Below, one piece after another: positions 1 through 9,175 of a DNA stretch of 64,000 bases. The notes under the pieces are model-generated. The model was given only the letters and a program-made list of their open reading frames with translations, was not told the origin of the DNA and searched no databases. The stretch lies in contig NC_133012.1 in assembly GCF_048564905.1 (NCBI RefSeq), forward strand, positions 16,773,646-16,837,645, written 5' to 3'. Source of the stretch: Vicugna pacos (Eukaryota; Chordata; Mammalia; Artiodactyla; Camelidae). The stretch's first letter is position 1. Every line of letters starts with the position of its first letter. Made by a program: the position numbers and the translations under genes.

Positions 1-2701
1 CCCTAACTCCCCCAATTTGGAAGGCGGGGCTCCTTCTCCCTGCTGAGTGATGTGGCAACTGAGAATATCACACCCCCCACGCCCTAGCAGAAACTTCTCC
101 TCTCACAGAGCCCACCCTCCCATGGGTCCCACTTTCCCCTGAACCCAGAGGCAGAGCCCCTCTGCCAGACAAGGGATGGGTAGGAGGGGTGGCTGCAACC
201 TTACGGGAGTGGGCGTGCACCGTGCTTGACCCCTGAGCTCCCAGCTGTGCAGCAGAGGCCCAGGGAGGACTTGCCAGGGAGGGCCGCAGGGCAGGGGCAG
301 GGCTGAGTTCTGCATGAATCCTGACTATGCGGGGGCCGAGGGACCTGGTTTTGAGCCACGTCCTGGGTCTGGGCACGATGCCTTGTGATCCCACAAGGGA
401 GACCTCTCTGCTCTCATTGTTCAGATGGGAAGACTTGAGCCTGCCCACCTGAAGCGACGCCCTGCTTCCCCAATTGGGGAGGAGGCTGAGTTGGACTGGG
501 CCCCACAATCTTCAAGGAAGATTGCTCTCCCCAAGGTTGGCTCTCTGGGTATAAACCTGGGCAAGGGAGTCCTGACTACCCCCTGCGCCTGCTCTGTGCT
601 GGTAACCTCAGTACACAGAAGCCTTGAGTCTCAGTCCACCCAGGAACCAAACGTTCACCCGCCTACAGCAGAGACAACTGAGGCTCAAAGAGGAAGGTCT
701 GCCCTGGAGATGGTGTGGAGGCCCAAGTCTCAGAAGACAGGTGAAGCCAGGGTCTCAAGGATACTGCACAAACAGGACTTCACTCTGAACTGGGAATGTT
801 GTGGAAAGACCCTGGGGGCCAGGGTGGAGGAGATGGGAAGCAGACCAGAGCCCGGGGGAAGGCAGGGAGCCCCAGGAATGCCTCCATGCCCTCGGCACAG
901 GGCAGGGGAGCAGCTCTGAAGATATGACAGCCGAGGCTGCCCAGGGGGCCTTCATCACTACCACTTTGCTCGGATGACCTCAACAGCCCCATGACCACAC
1001 CCATTTGACAGATGCAGACAGACACCAAGTTAGCCACCAGGCTGACAAGGAGAGGAGCTGGGATCAAATCCAGGATCAGATTCCAAGTGCTCCGCTCGCT
1101 GGCCCCAGACTAAGCCTGCCTGCCAAAACCGACCCCAGGGCCTCCCGCCTGGCACTCTATATATACCTCAGTGGGCTCCCCTGCTGAGCCATCCCATCCC
1201 ATCCCATCACACTGAGACAAAAGCACAGAGGCCTGGGGTCCAGGAGACAGGACTGGTAGCAGGGCCAGGGTGGGCACGTTCTGCCCACCCCCCTTTGCTG
1301 CCCCAGCCCAGGTGTCAAGTGGAAGCCTGACTGACGTGGAAACTGGCAGTGGGTGGGAGAGACAGGATGCCCCTTAGTTTCCCTGGCAACTGCTGCAGAA
1401 CTGAGTCTTTCAGGATAAATTCAAGTTAGGCCTCAGCTGCTGAAACACCCATTATTTCAAGGCTGGTTACCTTGGTGACCCAGGTGGTGAGGACGTGGTG
1501 GGAGGAGGGGGTGGAGAGGCCAGGCAGGGGGCCACCGGCTCAGAGGACAGGCTGACCCTCAGACCTAGACATGACCCTGGTCACACACTGAGCCTTGAAT
1601 TTCATCACAGACTGACCTCGGGTCCTGACACAGGGTGCCTGGCCCTTATCACAGACGAGCCCTGTTCCTGGTCCCAGACCGCCACCTGAGCTTGGCCGCG
1701 CAACCACCACGGAGGGACACTCAGCGAGTGGTGACTGCTACTTCTGTTATCATTGCTGTGCCGTTAACGTGCGTCCCACTCACAGCTGACACCTAACGAA
1801 TGTCATTCAGACTAGCGTAACCGCAATGGGGGACTGTTCGCAAGGACTCCTGGGGCCCACAGTGCTCGGCAGAGGCTCGCAGGACCCCCTCTGCTGGGTG
1901 GCCACAGGGCTCCTGGGCTGGGTGGGCTGTGAGGGGGCAGCAGAGGAGTGGGCAAGGCTGGGGGGTGGGCTGCCCCTCCAGGCCCAGAAGGAAGCAGCCA
2001 TTCTCCCCCGGCTCAACGCCCCCTCTGTCTGGAAGCCTCACTTTCATCTCATTACCTGATAAACTGAGCAAATGAACGGCAGCCAGGCAGCCTTGGCCAC
2101 CCAGGAGACAGGGCACACGGTCAGGGGGCTCCCAGCCTCCTTCCCACCCTGGCGCCCCAGCCTGCAGGCTATGGCCTCTCTGGCCCACGGGGCCTCAGTC
2201 GGCCGGGATGAGGGCCCTGGGAGAGGCCCGCATCCTGCTAGGCCTTCCTGCTTCCTGGGCAGAGCTCTCCCCAGCCCAGCAGGTGAGGCAGCAGAGGCAG
2301 TGGGTCCGCCCCTGTCCATTCCTGCCCTGTCCTCGCCCACCAGGCCGGTTCCCCAGGCATCCAGGCCGTACTCCACGACCTGTGAAGTTAGGGCGTGTCC
2401 TGGGGCATGGAGTTCCTCCTCAGCCCAGTACATGGATGTGCAAATGAGGACCACAGGGGACAGGACAGCTCTCTGAATTCCCCCACCCAGTCCCCAGTCC
2501 CCTCCACCCTAGCCCCCATGGGTCCTGACTTGGGCCATCTGTCCAGAGGCAGGCAAACGCAGAGAAGACTACCATGAGAGGGAGAGGGATACAGAGCTAA
2601 GAGGCCAGGAGAGCAGGAGAGCAGCTGCAGAGGTGCAGCCAGGCAGGGACAGAGGTGGAGGACAGGGGACAGTTGCTCAGGCCCAACAAACACTTCCCAC
2701 T
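1..2701. other. Single-copy flank of the unit, no gene supported
   Basis: This GC-rich, non-repetitive stretch has copies at 12,516-15,216 and 33,697-36,397. Short open frames on both strands show no recognisable product. Visible landmarks are a MIR at 962-1,115, a TATATATA octamer at 1,158-1,165, a short run of ATCCC near 1,190-1,207, and two RFX X-box-like motifs at 1,377-1,390 and 1,465-1,480. A promoter is conceivable but no exon could be attached to it. Confidence 0.5.
962..1115 (-). mobile_element. MIR SINE relic
   Basis: Read on the plus strand this follows the reverse complement of MIR: a CCCATTTGACAGATG-type start, then an AGCTGGGATCAAATCCAGG-type stretch. It is ancient and diverged. 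It is carried in all three units, with copies at 13,477-13,630 and 34,658-34,811. Confidence 0.7.
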
Positions 2702-4008
2702 TGAGCCTGCACATTCCTGGGCCTGCACACTGCTGGGCCTGCACAAACCTGGGCCTGCACGAACCTGGGACTCTTGACAGCCGTGCCTGCCCTCTCCTAG
2801 GCATTCACACTCCTGGAACTGCACACTCATTGGCCTGCACCCACCTGGAGCTGCACAATCATGAGCCTGCACATACTTGGGCCTGCACCCTGCTGGGCCT
2901 GCACATTTCTGGGCCTGCCTTCTCCTGGGCCCGCACAATCCCTCATCTGCACACTCCTGGGCCGCACGCTCCTGGGCTTTTCCTCGCCTGGGCCTGCCCC
3001 CAGTTCGGCCCGCCCTCTCCTGGACCTGCACACTCTTGGGCCTGCACACTCCTCGGCCTGCCCTCTCCTGGGCCTGCACTCTCCTTGGCCTGCACACTCC
3101 TGGGCTTGCACACTCCTGGACCTGCACACTACTGGGCCTGCTGAATCCTGTGTCTGCCCACTCCTGCGTCTGCACACTCGTGTGCCTCCTCCCTCCTGTG
3201 CCTGAACACTCCTAGGCATGCACACACCTGGGCCTGCCCTCTCTTGGCCCTGCACTCTCCTTGGCCTGCACACTCCTGGCCTGTTCCCTCCTGCGCCTGA
3301 ACACCCTTAGGCCTCCCCTACCTGGTTCTGCACACTCCTGGGTTGCACACTCCTGGGCCTGCTCCCACCTATGCCTGCACACTCCTAGGCCTGTTGCCAC
3401 GTGTGCCGGCACACTCCTGGGACTGCACACTCCTGGGCCTGCCATGGCCTGGGCCTGCACCCTCCACTCTCTGCACACTCCTGGGACTGCTCAGGCCTGA
3501 GCCTGTACACTCCTGGGCCTGCACACTTCTGTCTCTGCACACTCTGGTGTCTGCACACTCCTGGACATGCACACTCCTGGGCCTGTACACTCCTAGGCCT
3601 GCCCTGGCCTGGGCCTGCACCCTACTGAGCCTGCACACTCCTCTGTATGCACACTCCTGGGCCTGCACACTACTGGGCCTGCACACTCCTGGGCCTCCTC
3701 CCACCTATGCCTGCACACTCCTAGGCCTGTTCCCACCTGTGCCAGCAATCTCCTGGGCCTACACACTCCTGCACCTGCACAGTCCTGTGTCTGCACAACC
3801 CTGGGCAAGCACACTCTGGGCCTGCACACCCCTGGCCATGCCCTATCCCGGGCCAGCCCCCACTTCGCCCGACCCTCTCATGGACCTGCACACTCCAGGG
3901 TCTGCTCACATCTGTCCCTGCACACTCCTGGGCCGGCCCTCTCCAGTGTCTCCACACTCCTGGGCCCGCACACTCCTGGGCCTGCATACTCCTGGACCTG
4001 CCCTGTCC
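2702..4008. repeat. 16-bp minisatellite array 1, copy A
   Basis: Tandem variants of a 16-bp unit (CCTGGGCCTGCACACT) repeat about 82 times. Common variants are CCTGTCTCTGCACACT, CCTGGACCTGTACACT and CCTGCCCTCTCCTGGG. Neither strand of the unit contains a stop triplet, so all six frames stay open and give spurious repeats such as HTPGPAHSWACTLLGL. This is the short form of the array: its first 270 bp and last 1,040 bp match the two ends of the B array. Confidence 0.95.
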
Positions 4009-4139
4009 CTGGCACCAGCCTCCTTCACCCCAACGGTGCCACTCACACGGCTGTGGCGTCTAGCCAGGAGCCCCCAACCGAAACCCCTCCCGAGGGACCC
4101 CCTTGCCGGTCCCCAGGGAAGCAGCGGGGCTCCTCTTAC

Positions 4140-4266
4140 CTGCGAGGCGGAGACGTAGTCCAGCTGCAGCCTGACGTCCAGCTGCCGGGCGTGCAGGGCC
4201 AGCGTGCATGAGGACAGCAGGATGGCCGTGATCGGCTGGAAGCTGCCCCCGGAGCCACTACCGCCC
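4140..4266 (-). pseudogene. Orphan adenylyl cyclase 1-like exon, copy A
   Basis: On the minus strand a 127-nt candidate exon is bounded by a pyrimidine-rich tract ending in AAG (4,267-4,269) and a perfect donor CAG|GTAAGA (4,139). After one split-codon base it reads 42 open codons, ending phase 0. The product includes SFQPITAILL, then LHARQLDVRLQLDY, then VSASQ. From memory this resembles the segment of membrane adenylyl cyclases, ADCY1 most closely (H-RQ-D-RLRLDYLW), that links the second transmembrane cassette to the C2 catalytic domain; the usual LW is VS here. No neighbouring cyclase exon was found on either side, and 16-bp arrays flank it, so it is probably a captured fragment. An exon of an unrelated membrane protein is the alternative. 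Confidence 0.6.
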
Positions 4267-4616
4267 CTTGGGGAAGAGGAGGAGGAAAATCCACGTCAGT
4301 GCCAAGAACACAGGACCCGTCCACAGAGGGCCCCTCAGGTGTGACAACCCCAGAGGCGCCCGCAGCCGACCTGGGCTGAGAGCCACTTCTCTCGCGGAAG
4401 CTCAAGGACCTATGCTGAGCCTCCCTCTCCCTCCCTAAAGAGGGAAAACCCAGAGGTTTTCTAACTTTGCACTCACTGTCCATGTATCAGCCATGTCTAG
4501 TTTACCTCCCCAGCACGGCAGACCCCCTCCCTGCCTTCCCCACCCCCTGCAGGCGGCTCTCGGGGGCTGGGGGGGGCGCCCTTCCTCCCTGAGGCCAGCC
4601 CTGCTGGGGCAGCAGG
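4267..4616. other. Single-copy spacer, no gene seen
   Basis: GC-rich DNA between the ADCY1-like exon and the solo LTR, with copies at 25,482-25,831 and 42,431-42,780. It would be the intron upstream of the minus-strand exon. A G-rich run near 4,566-4,577 is present. Nothing coding was recognised. Confidence 0.5.
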
Positions 4617-5128
4617 TGTAATAGAAAAGACCAGATCTGACTGCCTATTAGATCTGTTCTTTTTCCTTTAACCCTCTGCTGTTTTCCAGGCTGTCTTACC
4701 AGCTCTGCACCTTTTGGAAATCAATGTTGCCTTCAGCCTGAAATTGACAGAAGAGCCTGTTCTCAAGGCTCTCAGCCTTCAGGATAAAACCTCTTTTGCT
4801 CTCCCATACACACAAGCAGCTGCAGAACAGAAAGTAACATTTGTTTTGTTAGAGGTTTTACAGGGGCCCCATGAGCTGACCCACAACTGCAAAAACAAAG
4901 AATTCCTGCACCAAGGACTTTGCACCAACCACCCACAACCCCTCTCCTTTTTAGCGTAAAAGGAGCCTGAATTCTCACTCGGAGAAGGTGGCTCTCCAGG
5001 ACATTAGCCTGCCATCTTCTCGGTCAGCTGGCTTTCCAAATCAACTCACTATTCTTTACCCCGACACCGCGTCTCCCGATTTCTTGGCCTGTCGTGCGAC
5101 TTGCGGAATGAGTGTGGACTTGGAAACA
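4617..5128 (+). mobile_element. Solo ERV LTR, copy A
   Basis: A 512-bp element begins TGTAATAGAAAAGA and ends in TTGGAAACA, flanked by CAGG on both sides (4,613-4,616 and 5,129-5,132), a plausible 4-bp target duplication. It aligns along its whole length with a second, inverted element at 55,442-55,950, which fixes the ends. No gag, pol or env region is attached, so it is a solo LTR fossil. It was present before the local segmental duplication. The exact ERV family was not determined. Confidence 0.8.
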
Positions 5129-5671
5129 CAGGGAAGGAAAGCCAAGTCAGGACTCTCACCCTCCGCCTCTGCTCAGAATACCACCAACGGGTTGCTGGGA
5201 CAGTGGACGGAAAACTGAGGCTGCAACACGACCATGAGCACTGGGCCTGGGTGGGAGAGATGGCGGGTGCTGTCCGAAGCGCACCCGGCCTCCTTCCGAG
5301 TCACATCACACCCACGTCCCCAGACCCAGGGAGGCCTGGAGCCCCACACAGCAGAGCGCCTCCAAACCTGCAGATGCCCAGTGACCGGTCCACTGTGCAC
5401 CCTCTGGCGCCCTCCTCCCCGCTCCTCCTCCTTCTGCCCCGCTGGCTCAGCCCTGGTCCCACCACATCCTCACCCAGGGCCAGCACTGCTGCAGGAACAC
5501 CCTCGGCAGGCCGCCCAGCCTCACGCCCTCAGGTCCGCACACCTGGTTGGTGCAGCTCTGCCCCTTTCCAGCCCTCACCACCGACTCTCCAACCGCCTGC
5601 TCTCCCGCCCTCCGCCCCCAGTCCTACAGAGCGCCTCCTCTGGTCACGGCATCCTGCCCTCCAGGGTCGAC
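5129..5671. other. Single-copy spacer between LTR and 16-bp array 2
   Basis: C-rich single-copy DNA with copies at 26,344-26,886 and 43,293-43,835. Open frames on both strands run from here into the minisatellite and owe their length to it. No splice-bounded exon or known motif was recognised. Confidence 0.45.
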
Positions 5672-8325
5672 AGGGCCTGCACAATCCTGGGCCTGCACAC
5701 AACTGGGCCTGCACACTCCTGGACCTGCGCACTCCTGGACCTACGCACACCTGGGCCTGCAGGAACCTGGGCCTGTACACTCCCGGGCCCGTTCCGTATT
5801 GTATCTGCACACTTCTGGGCCTGCACGCTCCTGGACCTGCGCACACCTGGGCCTGCACGAACTTTGGCCTGTACACTCCTGTATCTGCTCACTCTTGTGA
5901 CTGCATACTCCTGGGCCTGTACAACCCTGGGCCTTCTCTCTCCTGGGCCTGCCCCAGTTCGGCCGGCACTCTCCTGGAGCTGCACACTCCTGGGCCTGAC
6001 CTATCGTACGCCTGCACAGTCCTGGATCTGCACACTTCTGGACCTGCTCCCTCCTGTGCCATCACCCTTCTGGGACTGCACACTTGTGCGCCTGCACACC
6101 CCTGTGCCTGACACACCTGGGCCTGCACGCTTCTCGGCCTGCACACTCCTCTTGTCTGCACACTCCTGGGCCTCACCTATCCTACGCCTGCACAGTCCTG
6201 GATCTGCACACTTCTGGGCCTGCTCCCTCCTGTGCCATCACACTTCTGGGACTGCACACTTGTGCGCCTGCACACTCCTGTGCCTGACACACCTGGGCCT
6301 GTACGCTCCTGGGCCTGTACACTCCTGGGCCAGCCCTGGCCTGGGCCTGAATACTAATGGGCCTGCACACTCCTGGGACTGTACCCTCCTGGGCCAGCAC
6401 ACTCCTCTGTCTGCACACTCCTGGGCCTGCACAACCCAGAGCCTGCGCACACCTGGGCTGAACACTCCTGTGCCAGTACACTCGTGTGCCTGCTCCCTCC
6501 CGTGTCTGCACATTCCTGGGCCTGTACAGTCCTGGGTCTGCACACTCTTTGGCCTGCACACTCCTTGGCCTGTTCCGTATTGTGTCTGCACACTACTGGG
6601 TCGGCACACCCTAGAGCCTGCACACTCCTGGACTTGTACACTCCTGGGCCTGCCCTGGCCTGGGCCTGCACACTAATAGGCCTGACACTCCTGGGAATGC
6701 ACACTCCTGGGCCTGCACACTCCTCTGTCTGCACACTCCTGGGCCTGCCCCATTTGGCCCTGCCCTCTCCTGTGACGGCCCTCACCTGTCCTGCACACAC
6801 CTGGGCCTGAACACTACAGGCCCTGCACACATCTGGCCCTCTACCCTCCAGGGCCTGCCTTCTACTGGGACCGAACAATCCCTCGTCTGCACACTCCTGG
6901 GGCCTGCACGCTCCTGGGCCTTTCCGTGCCTGGGCCTGCCCCCAATTCGGCTGGCCCTCTCCTGGACCTGCACACTCTTGGGCCTGCACACTCCTGGGAC
7001 TGCACACTCCTGGGACTGCACTCTCCTTGGCCTGCACACTCTTGGGCCTTCTTCCTCCCGTGCCTGCACACTCATAGGCCTGTTCCAACCTGTGCCGGCA
7101 CACCTCTGGGTCTGCACACTACTGTGATGCATACTCCTGGGCCTGCACACTCCTGGACTTGTACACTCCTGGGCCTGCCCACTAATGGGCCTGCACACTC
7201 CTGGAAATGTACCATCCTGGGCCTGCACACTCCTCTGTCTGCACACTCCTAGGCCTGCACACTCCTGGGCCTGCACATCCCAGAGCCTGCACACACCTGG
7301 GCCTCTACACTCCTGGGCCAGTACACTCGAGTACCTGCTCTACCCCGTGTTTGCACACCCCTGAGACTGCACAGTCCCAGGTCTGCACACTCTTTGGCCT
7401 GCACACTCCTAGGCCTGTTCCGTCTTGTGTCTGCAGACCTCTGGGGCTGCACACTCCAGGGCCTACACACACCTGGGCCTGCACGAATCTGGGCCTGTTC
7501 ACTCCTGGGCCTGCACACTCCTGTCTCTGCACACTCCTGGCCTTGGATACTCCTGGGACAGTACACTCCTGGGACTGACCTGCCCTGGGCCTGCACTCTC
7601 CTGGCCCTGGACAAGCTTCTGTCTGCACACACCTGGGGCTGCACACTCCTGGGCCTGCACACTCCTGGGCCTGCCCTCTCCTGGGCCTACACTCTCCTTG
7701 GCCTGCACACTCCTGGGCCTGCTCCCTCCTGTGCCGGCACACTCCTGGGCCTACTCCCACTTGTGCCTGCACACTCCTAGGCCTGTTCCCACCTGTGCCG
7801 GCACACTCCTGGGACTACACACTCCTATGTCTGCACACCCCTGGGCCTGCACACTCCTGGACCTGTACACTCTTGGGCCTGCACAATAATGGGCCTGCAC
7901 ACTCCTGGAAATGCACCCTCCTGGGCCTGCACACTCCTCTGTCTGCACACTACTAGGCCTGCACACTCCAGGGCCTGCTGACTTCTGTGTCTGCACACTC
8001 TTGGGCCTGCCTTCTCCTGGGCCCGCACAATCCCTCGTCTGCACACTCCTGGGCCTGTACGTTCCTGGGCCTTTCCTCGCCTGGGCCGCCCCCAATTAGA
8101 CCCGCCCTCTCCTTGACCTGCACACTCCTGGGCCTGCACACTCCTGGGCCTGCACACTCCTGGGCATGCCCTCTCTTCGGCCTGTACACTCCTGGACCTG
8201 CACACTCCTGGACTTGTACACACCTGGGCCTGCCCTGGCCTGGGCCTGCACACTAATGGGCCTGAACACTCCTGTGCCTGCACACTCCTGGGCCTTTCCT
8301 TGCCTGCACCTGCCCCCAATTTGGC
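5672..8325. repeat. 16-bp minisatellite array 2, copy A
   Basis: A second block of the same 16-bp repeat, about 166 units, separated from array 1 by 1.66 kb of single-copy DNA. An internal near-duplication is visible: the stretch containing CCTGCACAGTCCTGGATCTG occurs near 6,020 and 6,190. All long open frames within it come from the stop-free unit. Confidence 0.95.
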
Positions 8326-9049
8326 AGAACCCGGTCCCAGTATCCATCCAACCTGCAGGGGACTGTGTGGGAATCACACAAGGATGTGTGACCAGAAGGC
8401 AAAAAAAAAGCAGGGAGCCACTGTGGGGCAGCGCACCCTAGAGGCCTAGATGGGGCACTGGGCCTGAATCTGACATGACAGAACGACCTAGGAGGTCGCA
8501 TGCCAGAATGGACGATATCAGAGTTGTGTTTAATTTCAACCCGCCGACAGGGAGCTGGGAAGCAGGCGGCAAGGAGGGTGACTTTCCCCAGATCCCAGGG
8601 CAGACCCCGGCCTGTGTGGGGTGTGCCCTGCTCCCCACAAGCCCTCTGTGGGGCCCTTCCTTTGCTGAGTCTGTGCATGAGCTCCCTGTGATGCCAGCCC
8701 GCAGAGGTGACAGGTGCAGTAGGTGTTTGTGGTTCTAGAGACATGATGGCTTTCCTAGGAAGCAGGGTCCTGAATGATCCCCACTGGGCCAATGGGGGAT
8801 TGGGGAGACCCTGAGAAGCAGGTGGCTTGTCCAGGGTGACAGCACTGCTGGCGGGGGAGCCGGGTCTGAACCCAGCTGTGTCGTCAGAGCTGTGACCCTG
8901 GCTGCATCCAGGCCTCCCCAGGGCAATAGGAGGGGCCGAGTTGGTGTCACTGGGTGGACATGGCATGGGGTGGGAAGTGAGCCATCAGCAGCCCAGAGAG
9001 GCCCTTGGGGAGCTTTGTGTAAGGAGGAAGCTTGGGGAAGGGGACCCCA
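8326..9049. other. Region upstream of the RALGDS-derived gene, copy A
   Basis: Single-copy DNA containing a MIR (8,745-8,905) and a short A9 run near 8,402. The B counterpart is 29,525-30,248. No exon was recognised. It probably holds the distal promoter or a 5' untranslated exon of the downstream gene, but nothing here proves that. Confidence 0.4.
8745..8905 (-). mobile_element. MIR SINE relic
   Basis: The plus strand follows reverse-complement MIR: a GTGGCTTGTCCAGGGTGACA stretch matching the conserved core, then GAGCCGGGTCTGAACCCAG. The B counterpart is 29,944-30,104. It lies about 270 bp upstream of the RALGDS-derived start codon. Confidence 0.72.
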
Positions 9050-9075
9050 GGAAGTGACCTCACTTCCCTGGCAAC
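9050..9075 (+). promoter_or_regulatory. Candidate promoter: ETS-type palindrome plus RFX half-site, copy A
   Basis: A perfect 8-bp inverted repeat with a 2-bp spacer, GGAAGTGA-CC-TCACTTCC (9,050-9,067), presents two head-to-head GGAAGTG cores of the ETS type. It overlaps CCCTGGCAAC, which contains the GTTGCC half of an RFX X-box on the other strand. It lies 109-126 bp upstream of the ATG at 9,176. No TATA box is evident nearby. The role is inferred from position and motif only. Confidence 0.4.
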
Positions 9076-9175
9076 AGAGCCCAACAGAACTTGGGACCCA
9101 GGTCACCAGGCACCCGCTGTGTAGAGAAGGACACTTCTCAACTGACTTGGCTGGTGAACTCAGCTCAGCTCAGAC

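Noticed and set aside
1190-1207. Possible telomere-like repeat ATCCC
   Set aside because: Only three to four short units, and not TTAGGG or CCCTAA; a minor simple repeat.
4714-4959. 81-codon frame
   Set aside because: It lies wholly inside the solo LTR.
2702-8325. Many long open frames on both strands (Pro/His/Trp/Cys-rich on plus; Arg/Gln/Cys/Gly-rich on minus), also in copies B and C
   Set aside because: They follow from the stop-free 16-bp unit. Overlapping frames on both strands are open at once, and no splice or promoter context supports them.
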